NCBI RefSeq assembly: GCF_018100805.1
Contig: NZ_JAGJEA010000016.1
Span: 57,409 to 121,408, forward strand
Direction: 5' to 3'
DNA from: Aquimarina sp. MMG016
Lineage (GTDB): Bacteria; Bacteroidota; Bacteroidia; Flavobacteriales; Flavobacteriaceae
DNA: 64,000 nt
Shown here: positions 25,930 through 34,573 of the stretch, piece after piece
Layout of the letters: each line of letters opens with the position of its first letter
How positions within the stretch are numbered: position 1 is the first letter of the stretch
Program-made: the position numbers and the translations under genes
Notes under the pieces: model-generated
The model's database searches: none
Told to the model about the DNA's origin: nothing
The model's input: the letters and a program-made list of their open reading frames with translations, nothing else

Positions 25930-27240
25930 TCATATTGCCACAGCTTCTTTATAGGTTTTTAGACATCGTTCGCGTGCCATTTTATGATCTACTATAGGTT
26001 TCGGGTAGGTGAGTTCATTGAGATCTTTTACCCAGGTATTGATATATTCTAACTGCTTGTCAAATTTAGTGATCTGTGTAGTAGGATTAAATATTCTAAA
26101 ATATGGTGCTGCATCAACGCCTGATCCTGCTGCCCATTGCCAATTGCCTACATTAGCAGACAGGTCGTAATCTAATAGTTTTTCTGCAAAATATGCCTCT
26201 CCCCAACGCCAATCGATCAATAAATGTTTGCAAAGAAAGCTTGCGACAACCATTCGAACGCGGTTATGCATATAGCCGGTTTCATTAAGTTCTCGCATTC
26301 CTGCATCTACCAAAGGGTATCCAGTTTCACCTTTCTTCCATTGCTCGAAATCATTTTCATTATTTTGCCATTGTATACGATCATATTTTGGTCTAAAGGA
26401 TCTGTCTTTGGTATGTGGAAAATGCCAAAGAATTTGCATAAAGAATTCTCGCCATATCAATTCCGACCAAAATACTTCATTTTCTTCGTTAATAGCTTTT
26501 TGGATCATTTTGCGAATACTCACAGTTCCAAATCGTAAATGAGGCCCTAAACGAGAAGTTCCGTTCTTTACTGCAGGAAAATTTCTGGTGTCTTCATAAT
26601 TCTGAATAAGGTTTGGCGTAACAGTATATTGTGGAACTTTAATAGATGAAGTTGTAAACCCCATTTCTTCTAATGAAATGTTGGGAAGATTGTTTTCCTG
26701 AATAAGGTTGCTTAATAGACTTTTGGTATTATGAATTTTTAGTGTTGTAGCCTTAAAAACTTCTTTCCACCTATTTTTATAGGGAGTGTATACTACATAT
26801 GGGTTACCATCTGCCTTTAGGATTTCATCTTTTTCGAAGACAACCTGATCTTTATAGGTATAAAAATCTATATTTTTTTCAGTCAGAAGTTGTTTGATCC
26901 TGTCATCACGAGTCCTTGCATAAGGTTCATAATCGTGATTGGTATAGACTTCCTGGATATCATATTTTGATATAAGCTGATCAAAAATAATTTTGGGAGA
27001 ACCATAAAATATTGCCAAAGAACTTTTAAAGTTTTTTTGAAGTTCTTTCCTTATGCTTTGAAGAGTTTCATGAATAAAAGTTACTCTAGCATCATTTTTA
27101 GGAAGGTGATCCAAGATGTTTTTGTCAAAAATAAAGATAGGAAGTACTGGATATTTACTTTGTAAGGCTTCAGATAATCCTTTGTTATCATCTAATCGTA
27201 AATCTCTTCTAAGCCAAAATATCGAAATTTTTTGATTCAT
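25930..27240 (-). CDS. phrB: class I deoxyribodipyrimidine photolyase
   Basis: 436 residues, typical for class I CPD photolyases. The N-terminal antenna domain opens with ISIFWLRRDLRLDDNKGLSEAL; the FAD domain contains YMHNRVRMVVASFLCKHLLIDWRWGE and YDLSANVGNWQWAAGSGVDAAPYFRIFNP, including the residues that hold FAD and the tryptophan relay. It repairs cyclobutane pyrimidine dimers with blue light. A cryptochrome-like sensor role cannot be excluded but the DNA-repair class is the simpler reading. It is 1 nt downstream of an SDR gene, in one operon with SRPBCC. Confidence 0.9.
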   Translation of the reverse strand: MNQKISIFWLRRDLRLDDNKGLSEALQSKYPVLPIFIFDKNILDHLPKNDARVTFIHETLQSIRKELQKNFKSSLAIFYGSPKIIFDQLISKYDIQEVYTNHDYEPYARTRDDRIKQLLTEKNIDFYTYKDQVVFEKDEILKADGNPYVVYTPYKNRWKEVFKATTLKIHNTKSLLSNLIQENNLPNISLEEMGFTTSSIKVPQYTVTPNLIQNYEDTRNFPAVKNGTSRLGPHLRFGTVSIRKMIQKAINEENEVFWSELIWREFFMQILWHFPHTKDRSFRPKYDRIQWQNNENDFEQWKKGETGYPLVDAGMRELNETGYMHNRVRMVVASFLCKHLLIDWRWGEAYFAEKLLDYDLSANVGNWQWAAGSGVDAAPYFRIFNPTTQITKFDKQLEYINTWVKDLNELTYPKPIVDHKMARERCLKTYKEAVAI

Positions 27241-27241
27241 T

Positions 27242-27940
27242 CTAATTTACGTTAAGCGTTGACATCCCTCCATCGACACCAATCACTTGCCCGGTAATCC
27301 AACTACTATCATCACTTAATAAAAACCTTGCAATATTAGCAATATCTTCAGCTTGTCCAACCCGTTTCAACGGATGACGATTATTCATGAGTTCTTTCTT
27401 TTTATCATTGCCTAATAATCTTTTTGCCAAAGGAGTATCCGTGAGAGAGGGTGCAATGACATTTACCCTAAATTGAGGCGCATATTCTGCGGCCAACGCT
27501 TTGGCAAAACCTTCAATTGCTCCTTTAGCAGCTGCAATACTGGTATGAAAGGGCATCCCTACTTTTACAGCTACAGTACTAAAGAAAATCAAGCTCGCTT
27601 GCTCAGCATTTTTTAGTTTGGGTAAAATAGTATGAATGATTTTGACCAAAAACATAAAATTGATCTGCATATCATCTTCAAAAGCTTGTGGAGTAAGCAT
27701 TTTGAAAGGTTTTAAATTAATACTTCCGGGACAATACACAAATCCATCTATCTTCTCAGGTAGTAAAGAAGTATCAATTTCATCCGTTGAAGCATCGTAA
27801 TCTATATGAGTAACCTCGAGATTTCCCAGGTTTTCCGATGTACGAGATGCTATATATATATTATGTTCACTATATAATTTTAACGCTATTTCGAAGCCTA
27901 TTCCATGGCTTCCACCAATAAGGAGTATATTTTTTCTCAT
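27242..27940 (-). CDS. SDR-family oxidoreductase in photolyase operon
   Basis: 232 residues, shorter than typical classical SDRs. Cofactor loop GGSHGIGFEIAL and C-terminal WITGQVIGVDGGMSTL are present, but the catalytic YxxxK is altered: the segment reads MPFHTSIAAAKGAIEGFAK, with Lys in place and no Tyr four residues before it. Activity may therefore be non-standard. It lies between SRPBCC (10 nt gap) and photolyase (1 nt gap), so it is surely co-transcribed. Confidence 0.85.
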   Translation of the reverse strand: MRKNILLIGGSHGIGFEIALKLYSEHNIYIASRTSENLGNLEVTHIDYDASTDEIDTSLLPEKIDGFVYCPGSINLKPFKMLTPQAFEDDMQINFMFLVKIIHTILPKLKNAEQASLIFFSTVAVKVGMPFHTSIAAAKGAIEGFAKALAAEYAPQFRVNVIAPSLTDTPLAKRLLGNDKKKELMNNRHPLKRVGQAEDIANIARFLLSDDSSWITGQVIGVDGGMSTLNVN

Positions 27941-27950
27941 TTTCTAAAAG

Positions 27951-28445
27951 TTAAGCAAATACAATTTGATGGTTTATATTGGATTCAAATTCTCCAAATA
28001 ACTCAATTAATTTTTGTTCTCGATATTGAAAAATTTCTTTGAGTTTTGGTTTTACTAGAATTGGATGCACTAATTGACCCAATATTCCGAAAGGTACTTT
28101 ATAGTCTATGATATCTTCCATTTCCACACCACCTGGAATTTCTTTGATAAAGTGTTTATGGTGCCAAAGGGCATAAGGCCCATATCTCTGCTCATCGACG
28201 AAATATTCCTTATCCCTTACATGAGTAATTTCTGTGACCCATTTATTTTTAATTCCGGCAACGGGAGTAACTATATATTGTATAATCTGACCAGGATACA
28301 TACCTCGGTCCGTTCCAGATAATATCTCGAACCCCATATAATCAGGAGTAATGGTTTTTAAATTGTTAGGATCAGATAGAAAATTCCAGGCATCTTCAAC
28401 AGAAATAGGAAGGTTTTGTTTTGCTTTTAGGGTGTAAATTTTCAT
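27951..28445 (-). CDS. SRPBCC (START-like) ligand-binding protein
   Basis: 164 residues. The pattern KAKQNLPISVEDAWNFLSDPNNLKTITP, then WVTEITHVRDKEYFVDEQRYGPYALWHHKHFIKEI, then a C-terminal helix with IFQYREQKLIELF is the SRPBCC fold seen in the cell-division-inhibitor/cyclase-like family often next to photolyases. It binds a hydrophobic ligand in related proteins. First gene of the operon behind the inverted repeat at 28480-28514. Confidence 0.85.
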   Translation of the reverse strand: MKIYTLKAKQNLPISVEDAWNFLSDPNNLKTITPDYMGFEILSGTDRGMYPGQIIQYIVTPVAGIKNKWVTEITHVRDKEYFVDEQRYGPYALWHHKHFIKEIPGGVEMEDIIDYKVPFGILGQLVHPILVKPKLKEIFQYREQKLIELFGEFESNINHQIVFA

Positions 28446-28464
28446 ACTTTTTAAAAGTTTGAAG

Positions 28465-28514
28465 TAAAAGTACGATCATTTTGTTTAACTAAAAACAGTT
28501 AATTGTTAAACAAA
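28465..28514 (-). promoter_or_regulatory. probable operator/promoter of the photolyase operon
   Basis: A perfect 10-nt inverted repeat, TTTGTTTAAC (28480-28489) and GTTAAACAAA (28505-28514), spacing 15 nt. On the minus strand it is followed by TACTTTTA (28472-28465), similar to the Bacteroidota -7 box, and by the SRPBCC start. MerR-type (CarH/LitR) light-responsive regulators control such operons elsewhere; no such gene is in the window. Confidence 0.6.
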
Positions 28515-28529
28515 AAATAATTTTTTAAG

Positions 28530-28886
28530 CTAAAAGTATCCTTCAGCCCAAGATTTGGCTTCCTCAAGATCTTCAAAAAAAGTAAACGACTTACCATATA
28601 ATTGCTGTTCTATCATGGCGCGATCTCGTTCTTTATCATCGCTAGAAACTATAGCAAGGCCTTTCATATTAGGTAACTGTCCTTGTTTGTATACTTGGTC
28701 ACAAACTTTATGCTTATACTTACGATGACTAATCATTACAAAATGATTAGAATTATAATATTTTTTGAGCTTATCTCTTAAAATAGTTGCTTCTGTGAGT
28801 GTGAGATTTACATTTTCGTTCATGGTTACAATAACAAAACGATCATGCAATTCCATCTGACAAAATTCATTAGAATATACGTCCAT
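28530..28886 (-). CDS. small STAS/SpoIIAA-like protein
   Basis: The start MDVYSNEFCQMELHDRF at 28886 gives 118 residues and is preferred to the ATG at 28964. The layout of strands and helices (FVIVTMNENVNLTLTEATILRDKL, HFVMISHRKYKHKV, LAIVSSDDKERDRAM, FFEDLEEAKSWAEGY) fits the STAS/SpoIIAA-like fold of small flavobacterial proteins. The protein at 63338-63769 has the same layout and a matching ending (F-x-x-L-x-x-A-x-S-W-A). No clear phosphorylatable Ser. Function unknown. Confidence 0.6.
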   Translation of the reverse strand: MDVYSNEFCQMELHDRFVIVTMNENVNLTLTEATILRDKLKKYYNSNHFVMISHRKYKHKVCDQVYKQGQLPNMKGLAIVSSDDKERDRAMIEQQLYGKSFTFFEDLEEAKSWAEGYF

Positions 28887-28976
28887 AAGGGGGAATGGTT
28901 TATGCAATGATAAATATATGTTAAAAAAGATAAGTTTTGCAATAACAATTCTGAAAAAAATCAACAGTATTGCTTT

Positions 28977-29294
28977 CTAGGAATTTTTTGGTATAACTTT
29001 TTGGTTTACAAATATTAAATATATGAATTGGATCATACCTAGAACCCAATAAAAAGGGAGTCTCACTTTTTTATAAGCGAGATAAAACTCTGAAGAATCA
29101 GATTTTAAGAAACTAAATTTCACTAATATAGTGCTAAAGGCTGGTATAGAAATACCATATAAGACAACAATTACAAAAATTGTTGCTAATCCAGTATTTT
29201 GTTTTATACCAAACTCTGTAGAGAATTTATACTTTCGGTAATTTATATACAGTAAAACAATCAGAATTACTACATCTATATATAACAAAGTCAT
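28977..29294 (-). CDS. small membrane protein, unknown function
   Basis: 105 residues with three hydrophobic segments (about 2-19, 35-58 and 80-97) and a basic C terminus. It lies 44 nt downstream of the aquaporin gene and 90 nt upstream of the STAS-like gene, all on the minus strand. No family recognised. Confidence 0.55.
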   Translation of the reverse strand: MTLLYIDVVILIVLLYINYRKYKFSTEFGIKQNTGLATIFVIVVLYGISIPAFSTILVKFSFLKSDSSEFYLAYKKVRLPFYWVLGMIQFIYLIFVNQKVIPKNS

Positions 29295-29338
29295 ATTAAT
29301 AAGGGGCTATCAATATACTGAAATTCGTGGAATTTTCC

Positions 29339-29998
29339 CTAACAATCGTCACAGCAATTTTCTGGCTTTACGAGTTTACAGGTAAGAACTGCTAATAAGG
29401 CTCCAATAATCGGAGCTGTAAAATATAGCCATTGATGTTCCCAGTGACCAGATAATAGGGCGGGACCTAATGATCTAGCCGGATTCATAGAAGCATTGGT
29501 CATAGGACCTGCAAACATAGCTTCTAATGCGACCACCCCACCAATAGCAATTCCAGCCATAGTTCCTGTCTCTTTAGAACCAGTGGACACATTAATAATT
29601 ACTACCATTAAGAAATAGGTGAGTAGTAACTCTAGTATGAATGCTCTTAAAGCGTCAAAAGAAGGTAAAGTTCCTCCCAGGTATTCACTGTCTGGGAATA
29701 AGAAAAGCATAATACTACTAGCCGCAATAGCTCCAATGCATTGTGCAAATAGATATTTAGGAACTTCTTTCCATTGAAACTTTTTTGCATAGGCAAAAGC
29801 TATAGTAACCGCTGGATTAAAATGTGCTCCGGAAATTTCGCCAAAGGCATAAATCATAGCCATTACGATTAATCCCCAGGTAATAGCAATCCCTACATGA
29901 GTCACATCACCACCGGTAATTTCATTAATTGTCATAGCTCCCGTGCCACAGAATACTAAGCTAAAAGTTCCAATACATTCTGAAATATAATTTTTCAT
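29339..29998 (-). CDS. aquaporin, MIP family, water-channel type
   Basis: The start MKNYISECIGTFSLVFCGTG at 29998 is preferred over the ATG at 30028, giving 219 residues. Six membrane helices and both NPA boxes are present: GAHFNPAVTIAF and ASMNPARSLGP. Ser after NPAR, where glycerol facilitators have Asp, favours a water channel (AqpZ-like). The C terminus ends in a Cys-containing NCCDDC. It lies in the inner membrane. Confidence 0.92.
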   Translation of the reverse strand: MKNYISECIGTFSLVFCGTGAMTINEITGGDVTHVGIAITWGLIVMAMIYAFGEISGAHFNPAVTIAFAYAKKFQWKEVPKYLFAQCIGAIAASSIMLFLFPDSEYLGGTLPSFDALRAFILELLLTYFLMVVIINVSTGSKETGTMAGIAIGGVVALEAMFAGPMTNASMNPARSLGPALLSGHWEHQWLYFTAPIIGALLAVLTCKLVKPENCCDDC

Positions 29999-30127
29999 AA
30001 TTTCATAAGATGATGGCAAATATAACATTACTTATTTTAAGTTTTTGTTAACTCTTAATACAGAGGTAATCCTTTATTTTCGTTCCATAATTTACTACTA
30101 AAACAATTCTTAACTAAATTAAACACC

Positions 30128-30970
30128 ATGAAAAAAATCGTCTTATTTCTTTCTGTAGCTCTATTATCTTTAAATATAGAAGCACAAGTAAAAGTACCAC
30201 AACCTAGTCCATTTGCAAAAGCAGAACAAGTGATTGGATTAACAGATGTCGCTATAGAATATTCTCGCCCGAGCATGAAAGGAAGAACCATTTTTGGAAA
30301 CTTAGTACCTTATGATAAGTTATGGAGAACAGGAGCCAATAAAAACACTCAGATCACTTTTGGAGATGATGTAAAAGTTGATGGTAAAGAACTTAAAAAA
30401 GGAACATATGCTATTTTTACTAAACCAGGTAAGGAAAACTGGGAGGTAATTTTCTATAGTGATGCAGAAAACTGGGGAACTCCTCAAAAATGGGATGATG
30501 CTAAAGTGGCTGCAAAAACTACAGTTAAGGCAACTGAGATACCATTCAATGTAGAGACATTTACTATTATGTTTAGTGACTTTACTATGGATTCTGCAAA
30601 AATTAACTTTGTTTGGTCAAATATAGAAGCTGCAGTAAAGATCGAAGTTCCTTCTAAAGATAAAGCTTTGGCTAGTATCAAACAGGTGATGTCTGGACCA
30701 TCTCCAAATGATCACTATCAAGCAGCAGTATTTTATAAAGATCTAAAAGAATTCGATAAAGCTAAAAAGCATATTGATAAAGCAATCGCAGGGCGTGAAA
30801 AGCCAGCATTCTGGTATCATAGACAACAATCTTTAATTTATGCAGGAACAGGTGATAAGCCTGGGGCAATAAAAGCTGCTAAGACATCTTTAAAACTAGC
30901 AGAGGAAGCAGGAAATGCTGACTATGTTAAATTAAACAAAGACTCTCTTGCAGAGTGGGGAGCAAAATAA
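30128..30970 (+). CDS. secreted DUF2911-domain protein
   Basis: 280 residues. A signal peptide (MKKIVLFLSVALLSLNIEA) is followed by the DUF2911 block, with QVIGLTDVAIEYSRPSMKGRTIFG, YDKLWRTGANKNTQITF and YAIFTKPGKENWEVIF. The C-terminal third has TPR-like helical repeats (YKDLKEFDKAKKHIDKAI, AGTGDKPGAIKAAKTSLKLA). DUF2911 proteins are frequent in Bacteroidota, periplasmic, of unknown function. Divergent from aquaporin and followed by a terminator. Confidence 0.85.
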   Translation: MKKIVLFLSVALLSLNIEAQVKVPQPSPFAKAEQVIGLTDVAIEYSRPSMKGRTIFGNLVPYDKLWRTGANKNTQITFGDDVKVDGKELKKGTYAIFTKPGKENWEVIFYSDAENWGTPQKWDDAKVAAKTTVKATEIPFNVETFTIMFSDFTMDSAKINFVWSNIEAAVKIEVPSKDKALASIKQVMSGPSPNDHYQAAVFYKDLKEFDKAKKHIDKAIAGREKPAFWYHRQQSLIYAGTGDKPGAIKAAKTSLKLAEEAGNADYVKLNKDSLAEWGAK

Positions 30971-31007
30971 ACACTCTTTTTCACACACATATACAAAAAT
31001 CATTTAG

Positions 31008-31043
31008 GAAACGCTCTGAGTATTCAGGGCGTTTCTTGTTTTT
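31008..31043. terminator. intrinsic terminator between convergent genes
   Basis: GAAACGCTCTGA (31008-31019) pairs with TCAGGGCGTTTC (31024-31035) with one G-T wobble, followed by T-rich sequence. It ends the DUF2911 gene. Confidence 0.8.
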
Positions 31044-32028
31044 AATGATTATCATAATACAATCCAATTCTTTCTCGAACAGTGTCTAATAATTTAATAA
31101 GATGTAAACTCTTCCTAAAAGTCATTAGAGTACTTTCCGTTCTATTCTGAAGTAACATTTCTTGTACATGAATTGCTTCAAAACTATATCCATTGGTACT
31201 TACCATAAATTCTTTGAGTTCTGAAACATCATTTTTAATAACAGTGACAGATGAAGGTTCGTGAAAACGGCTATTGATCACAATAGTACCTTTTTCTAGC
31301 TCTATAATAGCTTCAGTTGCTGTTTTTTGAGTAATTGCACTGAATAGTCTGGCTGTAGTTCCGTTTTTATATTGAAGCTCCATAGTACAGGTTTCATCAA
31401 CTTCGGTATTACCAAAAAAAGCTTCGGCCTTTATATCATCTGGGTATCCTAAAATACTTAAAGCTGCAAATAGAGGATAAATGCCTACATCTAATAAACT
31501 TCCACCACCGAGGTCTTTATTAAACAATCTGCTTTCTGGATTAAAAGTACTGTCAAAACCAAAATCAGCAGTTATGTTTTTTACATCGCCAAGCTCTTTA
31601 GAAGTTATTAAATCTAAAGCATACTGATAATGGGGTAAGAAATAGGTCCAAAGTGCTTCCATAAGAAAAACCTTTTTCTGTTTTGCTACAGCGATCATCT
31701 CTTCAACCTGCTTTATGTTCATAGCAAAGGGTTTTTCACACAACACAGCTTTGCCTTGGTGAATACACATCAAAGTATTCTGGTAATGGAAAACGTGAGG
31801 AGTAGCTATGTAAACAACTTCAATATTGGGATCTTTACTCAATTCTTCATAACTACCGTAACAAGCTGAAGTTTCATATGTATGACCAAATTCTTCTGCT
31901 TTTCCTAGATTTCTACTAGCGACAGCTTGCAGTTTTGCATTGGGTATAGTAATTAAATCTTCTGCAAATTTATGTGCAATTTTACCACATCCAATAATGC
32001 CCCATTTGATGATTTTTTTATTATTCAT
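31042..32028 (-). CDS. Gfo/Idh/MocA-family oxidoreductase
   Basis: 328 residues. The N-terminal Rossmann fold opens with WGIIGCGKIAHKFAEDL and contains the family's CEKPFAMN (EKP, catalytic Lys) near residue 98. The C-terminal half has the open-sheet domain with DLGGGSLLDVGIYPLFAALS, close to dihydrodiol dehydrogenase-like members. NAD(P)-dependent oxidation or reduction of a sugar or cyclic diol; substrate unknown. Monocistronic. Confidence 0.9.
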   Translation of the reverse strand: MNNKKIIKWGIIGCGKIAHKFAEDLITIPNAKLQAVASRNLGKAEEFGHTYETSACYGSYEELSKDPNIEVVYIATPHVFHYQNTLMCIHQGKAVLCEKPFAMNIKQVEEMIAVAKQKKVFLMEALWTYFLPHYQYALDLITSKELGDVKNITADFGFDSTFNPESRLFNKDLGGGSLLDVGIYPLFAALSILGYPDDIKAEAFFGNTEVDETCTMELQYKNGTTARLFSAITQKTATEAIIELEKGTIVINSRFHEPSSVTVIKNDVSELKEFMVSTNGYSFEAIHVQEMLLQNRTESTLMTFRKSLHLIKLLDTVRERIGLYYDNH

Positions 32029-32262
32029 TTTGCTGATTTTGATTGTTTTGTTGATGATTAAAAGTATATAAAGAGTAATTCTTTTTGTGTTTTTATGATG
32101 TAATCGAACCTAATTAGTTGTTAAATTTTATGCTTATCGCAAAATTTTGGTTGTTTTTTTGAATAAAACAAAAATATATGCTGTTTGTGTGTAACTAATT
32201 GATAATAAGTGTAATATTTTATATATTTAATAGATATACTCACCTAAAACCCAACCACAATC

Positions 32263-32601
32263 ATGAGAAACCGTGTCATCACAAAAGATTCCCCAAACCA
32301 GCAAACCAATTATCTAAGATTAAGTAGAATGGGAAACGAACTCTCTTCTATGCTTTCAGAATTACATTCATATCGATGTGAACCTTGTACTCCGGATATG
32401 CACGAACAATATATGGAACTAAATCATAACGGGCTTAAGTTAAAACAGACGATAAATCAAACAACTCATTTGGTCAAAAATGTTTCTGAACGCTCAAATG
32501 ATGTTAATAGCAATAAAGAAATTAATGGAATCATTGAAAAATACAATAGGTTTCAAAAGCACCTTTCTTCATATTTATCAGAAGCTGTTGTACATCATTA
32601 G
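32263..32601 (+). CDS. hypothetical helical protein
   Basis: 112 residues, no signal peptide or membrane segment, predicted mainly helical (LRLSRMGNELSSMLSELHSY, EINGIIEKYNRFQKHLSSYL). Two Cys in a RCEPC pair. No recognised domain. The 234-nt AT-rich leader and the strong terminator at 32632 suggest an independently regulated single gene. Confidence 0.6.
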   Translation: MRNRVITKDSPNQQTNYLRLSRMGNELSSMLSELHSYRCEPCTPDMHEQYMELNHNGLKLKQTINQTTHLVKNVSERSNDVNSNKEINGIIEKYNRFQKHLSSYLSEAVVHH

Positions 32602-32631
32602 GTTTTTGTTTTATAATTTAAAAATAGTCCC

Positions 32632-32661
32632 GCCCGATACGTATAAATATCGGGCTTTTTT
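32632..32661. terminator. intrinsic terminator
   Basis: GCCCGATA (32632-32639) and TATCGGGC (32648-32655) form an 8-bp stem followed by six T. It lies between convergent genes. Confidence 0.9.
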
Positions 32662-32687
32662 ATTTGATAAAATATTTCAGATAATGC

Positions 32688-34397
32688 TTATGTAGTATAT
32701 TCAGGTTTACTAGTATTGGTTGTTGGTATGAATAACTGTAAGACAATGGCTAAAAATATGACCACACCGCAACCTAATGCATTCAACCAAAGAAAGGGAA
32801 GCCAATCTTGCCACCATACATAAATAACTATTACTTGTGTTAGTAGTGCGGCTACAAAAGTAGCGTTGCTGTGTACAAATTTAATAAAGAAGGCAAGTAA
32901 AAATATGCCCAGCACATTTCCGTAGAAAATAGAGCCGATAATATTCACTAATTGAATAAGGTTATCAAACAGATTAGCAAAACAGGCCACCAGAATTGCG
33001 AGTATTCCCCAGACTAGTGTAAAAACTTTAGAAGCAACTACATAATGTTGGTCACTTTTTTCTTCAGTAACATTACGTTTATAAAGATCAATAGCAGTGG
33101 TAGACGCCAAAGCATTTAATTCTGAAGCTGTTGAAGACATTGCTGCTGATAAGATTACAGCCAATAACAAACCAATTAATCCTTTTGGTAAATTGTTTAG
33201 TATAAAGTGTATAAAAACATAATCCTTGTCGTTAGTTTCTACATCAGGATCTGCTTTTTTAACGATAGTTTTTGCTTGTTCTCTAATATTTTCTTCAGCC
33301 TCATTAAAACTTTGTAGAGCCACTCTATTTTTGACATCAAAAGCTTCCCCCATTTCCTTTTCAACCATCCATTGTTTGATGAGTTTTTCTTTTGAGTTTT
33401 GAATCTGTAATAATTCAGTTTCCAAAGTATTATATTCTTTATTATACTCAGAAATTTTTACTGCTTCTTTAGCGGCCGGGTTAAAGTTAACAGGAGTAGG
33501 GTTAAATTGATAAAAAACAAAAACCATTACACCAACCATCAGAATAAAGAACTGCATAGGCACTTTGAGCAAACCATTAAATAATAATCCTAATTGACTT
33601 TCTTTGATAGATTTACCTGATAAATAACGTTGTACCTGACTTTGATCCGTACCGAAGTAAGAAAGCATCAAAAAGGTTCCTCCTAAAATCCCAGTCCAAA
33701 CTGTATATCTATTATTTAGATCAAAAGAAAAATCCAAAACTTCCATTTTTCCACTGGCTCCGGCAATGTCCAGAGCTTTAGAGAAGGTAATATCATCAGG
33801 GAGATAACTTATGATCAAGCCAAAAGCGATAAACATGCCAGTAAATATTACTGCCATTTGCTGTTTTTGAGTAACACTCACGGCTTTAGTTCCGCCAGAA
33901 ACGGTATAGATAATTACTAAGATACCGATGATGATATTAAGAGTGGTAAGATCCCATCCTAACACCGCCGACAATATAATTGCCGGAGCAAAAATAGTTA
34001 TCCCTGCACCTAACCCTCTTTGAATCAAAAATAGAATAGCTGTTAGTGTACGAGTTTTAAGATCGAACCTGCTTTCAAGATATTCATATGCGGTATATAC
34101 TTTTAGTTTATGATACAATGGAATAAAGACTAAACAAATAATCACCATTGCGATTGGAAGCCCAAAATAAAACTGTACGAAACCCATTCCACTGTGAAAT
34201 GCCTGGCCTGGAGTAGACAGAAAAGTAATCGCACTGGCTTGTGTGGCCATTACAGACAATCCAATGGTCCACCATTTAGCCTCATTACCACCACGAATAT
34301 ATTCCTGAACATTTTTGCTACCCTGGGTTTTCCAGGTTCCGTATAAAACAATGAATAATAAGGTTCCAATGAGTACTATCCAATCTATAGTTTGCAT
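32688..34397 (-). CDS. sodium:solute symporter with central soluble insertion
   Basis: 569 residues, SSS (SGLT-like) family, about 13-14 membrane helices. The core motif regions are IRGGNEAKWWTIGLSVMATQASAITFLSTPGQAF near residues 35-68 and LAVILSAAMSSTASELNALAS near 415-435. Between helices, around residues 300-400, is a long charged, helical, coiled-coil-like insertion (EYNTLETELLQIQNSKEKL) absent from compact SSS transporters. It lies downstream of the PIG-L and 36-aa ORFs, so import of a sugar- or amino-sugar-like product is plausible. Substrate unknown. Confidence 0.9.
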   Translation of the reverse strand: MQTIDWIVLIGTLLFIVLYGTWKTQGSKNVQEYIRGGNEAKWWTIGLSVMATQASAITFLSTPGQAFHSGMGFVQFYFGLPIAMVIICLVFIPLYHKLKVYTAYEYLESRFDLKTRTLTAILFLIQRGLGAGITIFAPAIILSAVLGWDLTTLNIIIGILVIIYTVSGGTKAVSVTQKQQMAVIFTGMFIAFGLIISYLPDDITFSKALDIAGASGKMEVLDFSFDLNNRYTVWTGILGGTFLMLSYFGTDQSQVQRYLSGKSIKESQLGLLFNGLLKVPMQFFILMVGVMVFVFYQFNPTPVNFNPAAKEAVKISEYNKEYNTLETELLQIQNSKEKLIKQWMVEKEMGEAFDVKNRVALQSFNEAEENIREQAKTIVKKADPDVETNDKDYVFIHFILNNLPKGLIGLLLAVILSAAMSSTASELNALASTTAIDLYKRNVTEEKSDQHYVVASKVFTLVWGILAILVACFANLFDNLIQLVNIIGSIFYGNVLGIFLLAFFIKFVHSNATFVAALLTQVIVIYVWWQDWLPFLWLNALGCGVVIFLAIVLQLFIPTTNTSKPEYTT

Positions 34398-34450
34398 ATT
34401 CTAGAGCGAAAATGAGTTAATGAAAAAATGAGTTAATGAGTGATGATCTT

Positions 34451-34561
34451 TTAGGAATATTTATTGGTAATCAAATAGAATAATAAAATATAGATCACAT
34501 TAGCAATTAATACAGCTGTGTACCATTTTTTCCAGATGATTTTATCTTTTTGCGTATCCAT
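34451..34561 (-). CDS. 36-aa single-pass membrane protein next to symporter
   Basis: ATG at 34561 to TAA at 34451, encoding 36 residues: a charged N terminus (MDTQKDKIIWKKWY), then one hydrophobic helix (TAVLIANVIYILLFYLI) and a short polar tail. It starts 12 nt after the PIG-L stop and ends 53 nt before the symporter start, all in one direction, which argues for a real translated gene. Small membrane proteins adjacent to SSS transporters may be accessory subunits; that is inference. Confidence 0.7.
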   Translation of the reverse strand: MDTQKDKIIWKKWYTAVLIANVIYILLFYLITNKYS

Positions 34562-34573
34562 GAAAACTTCAGT

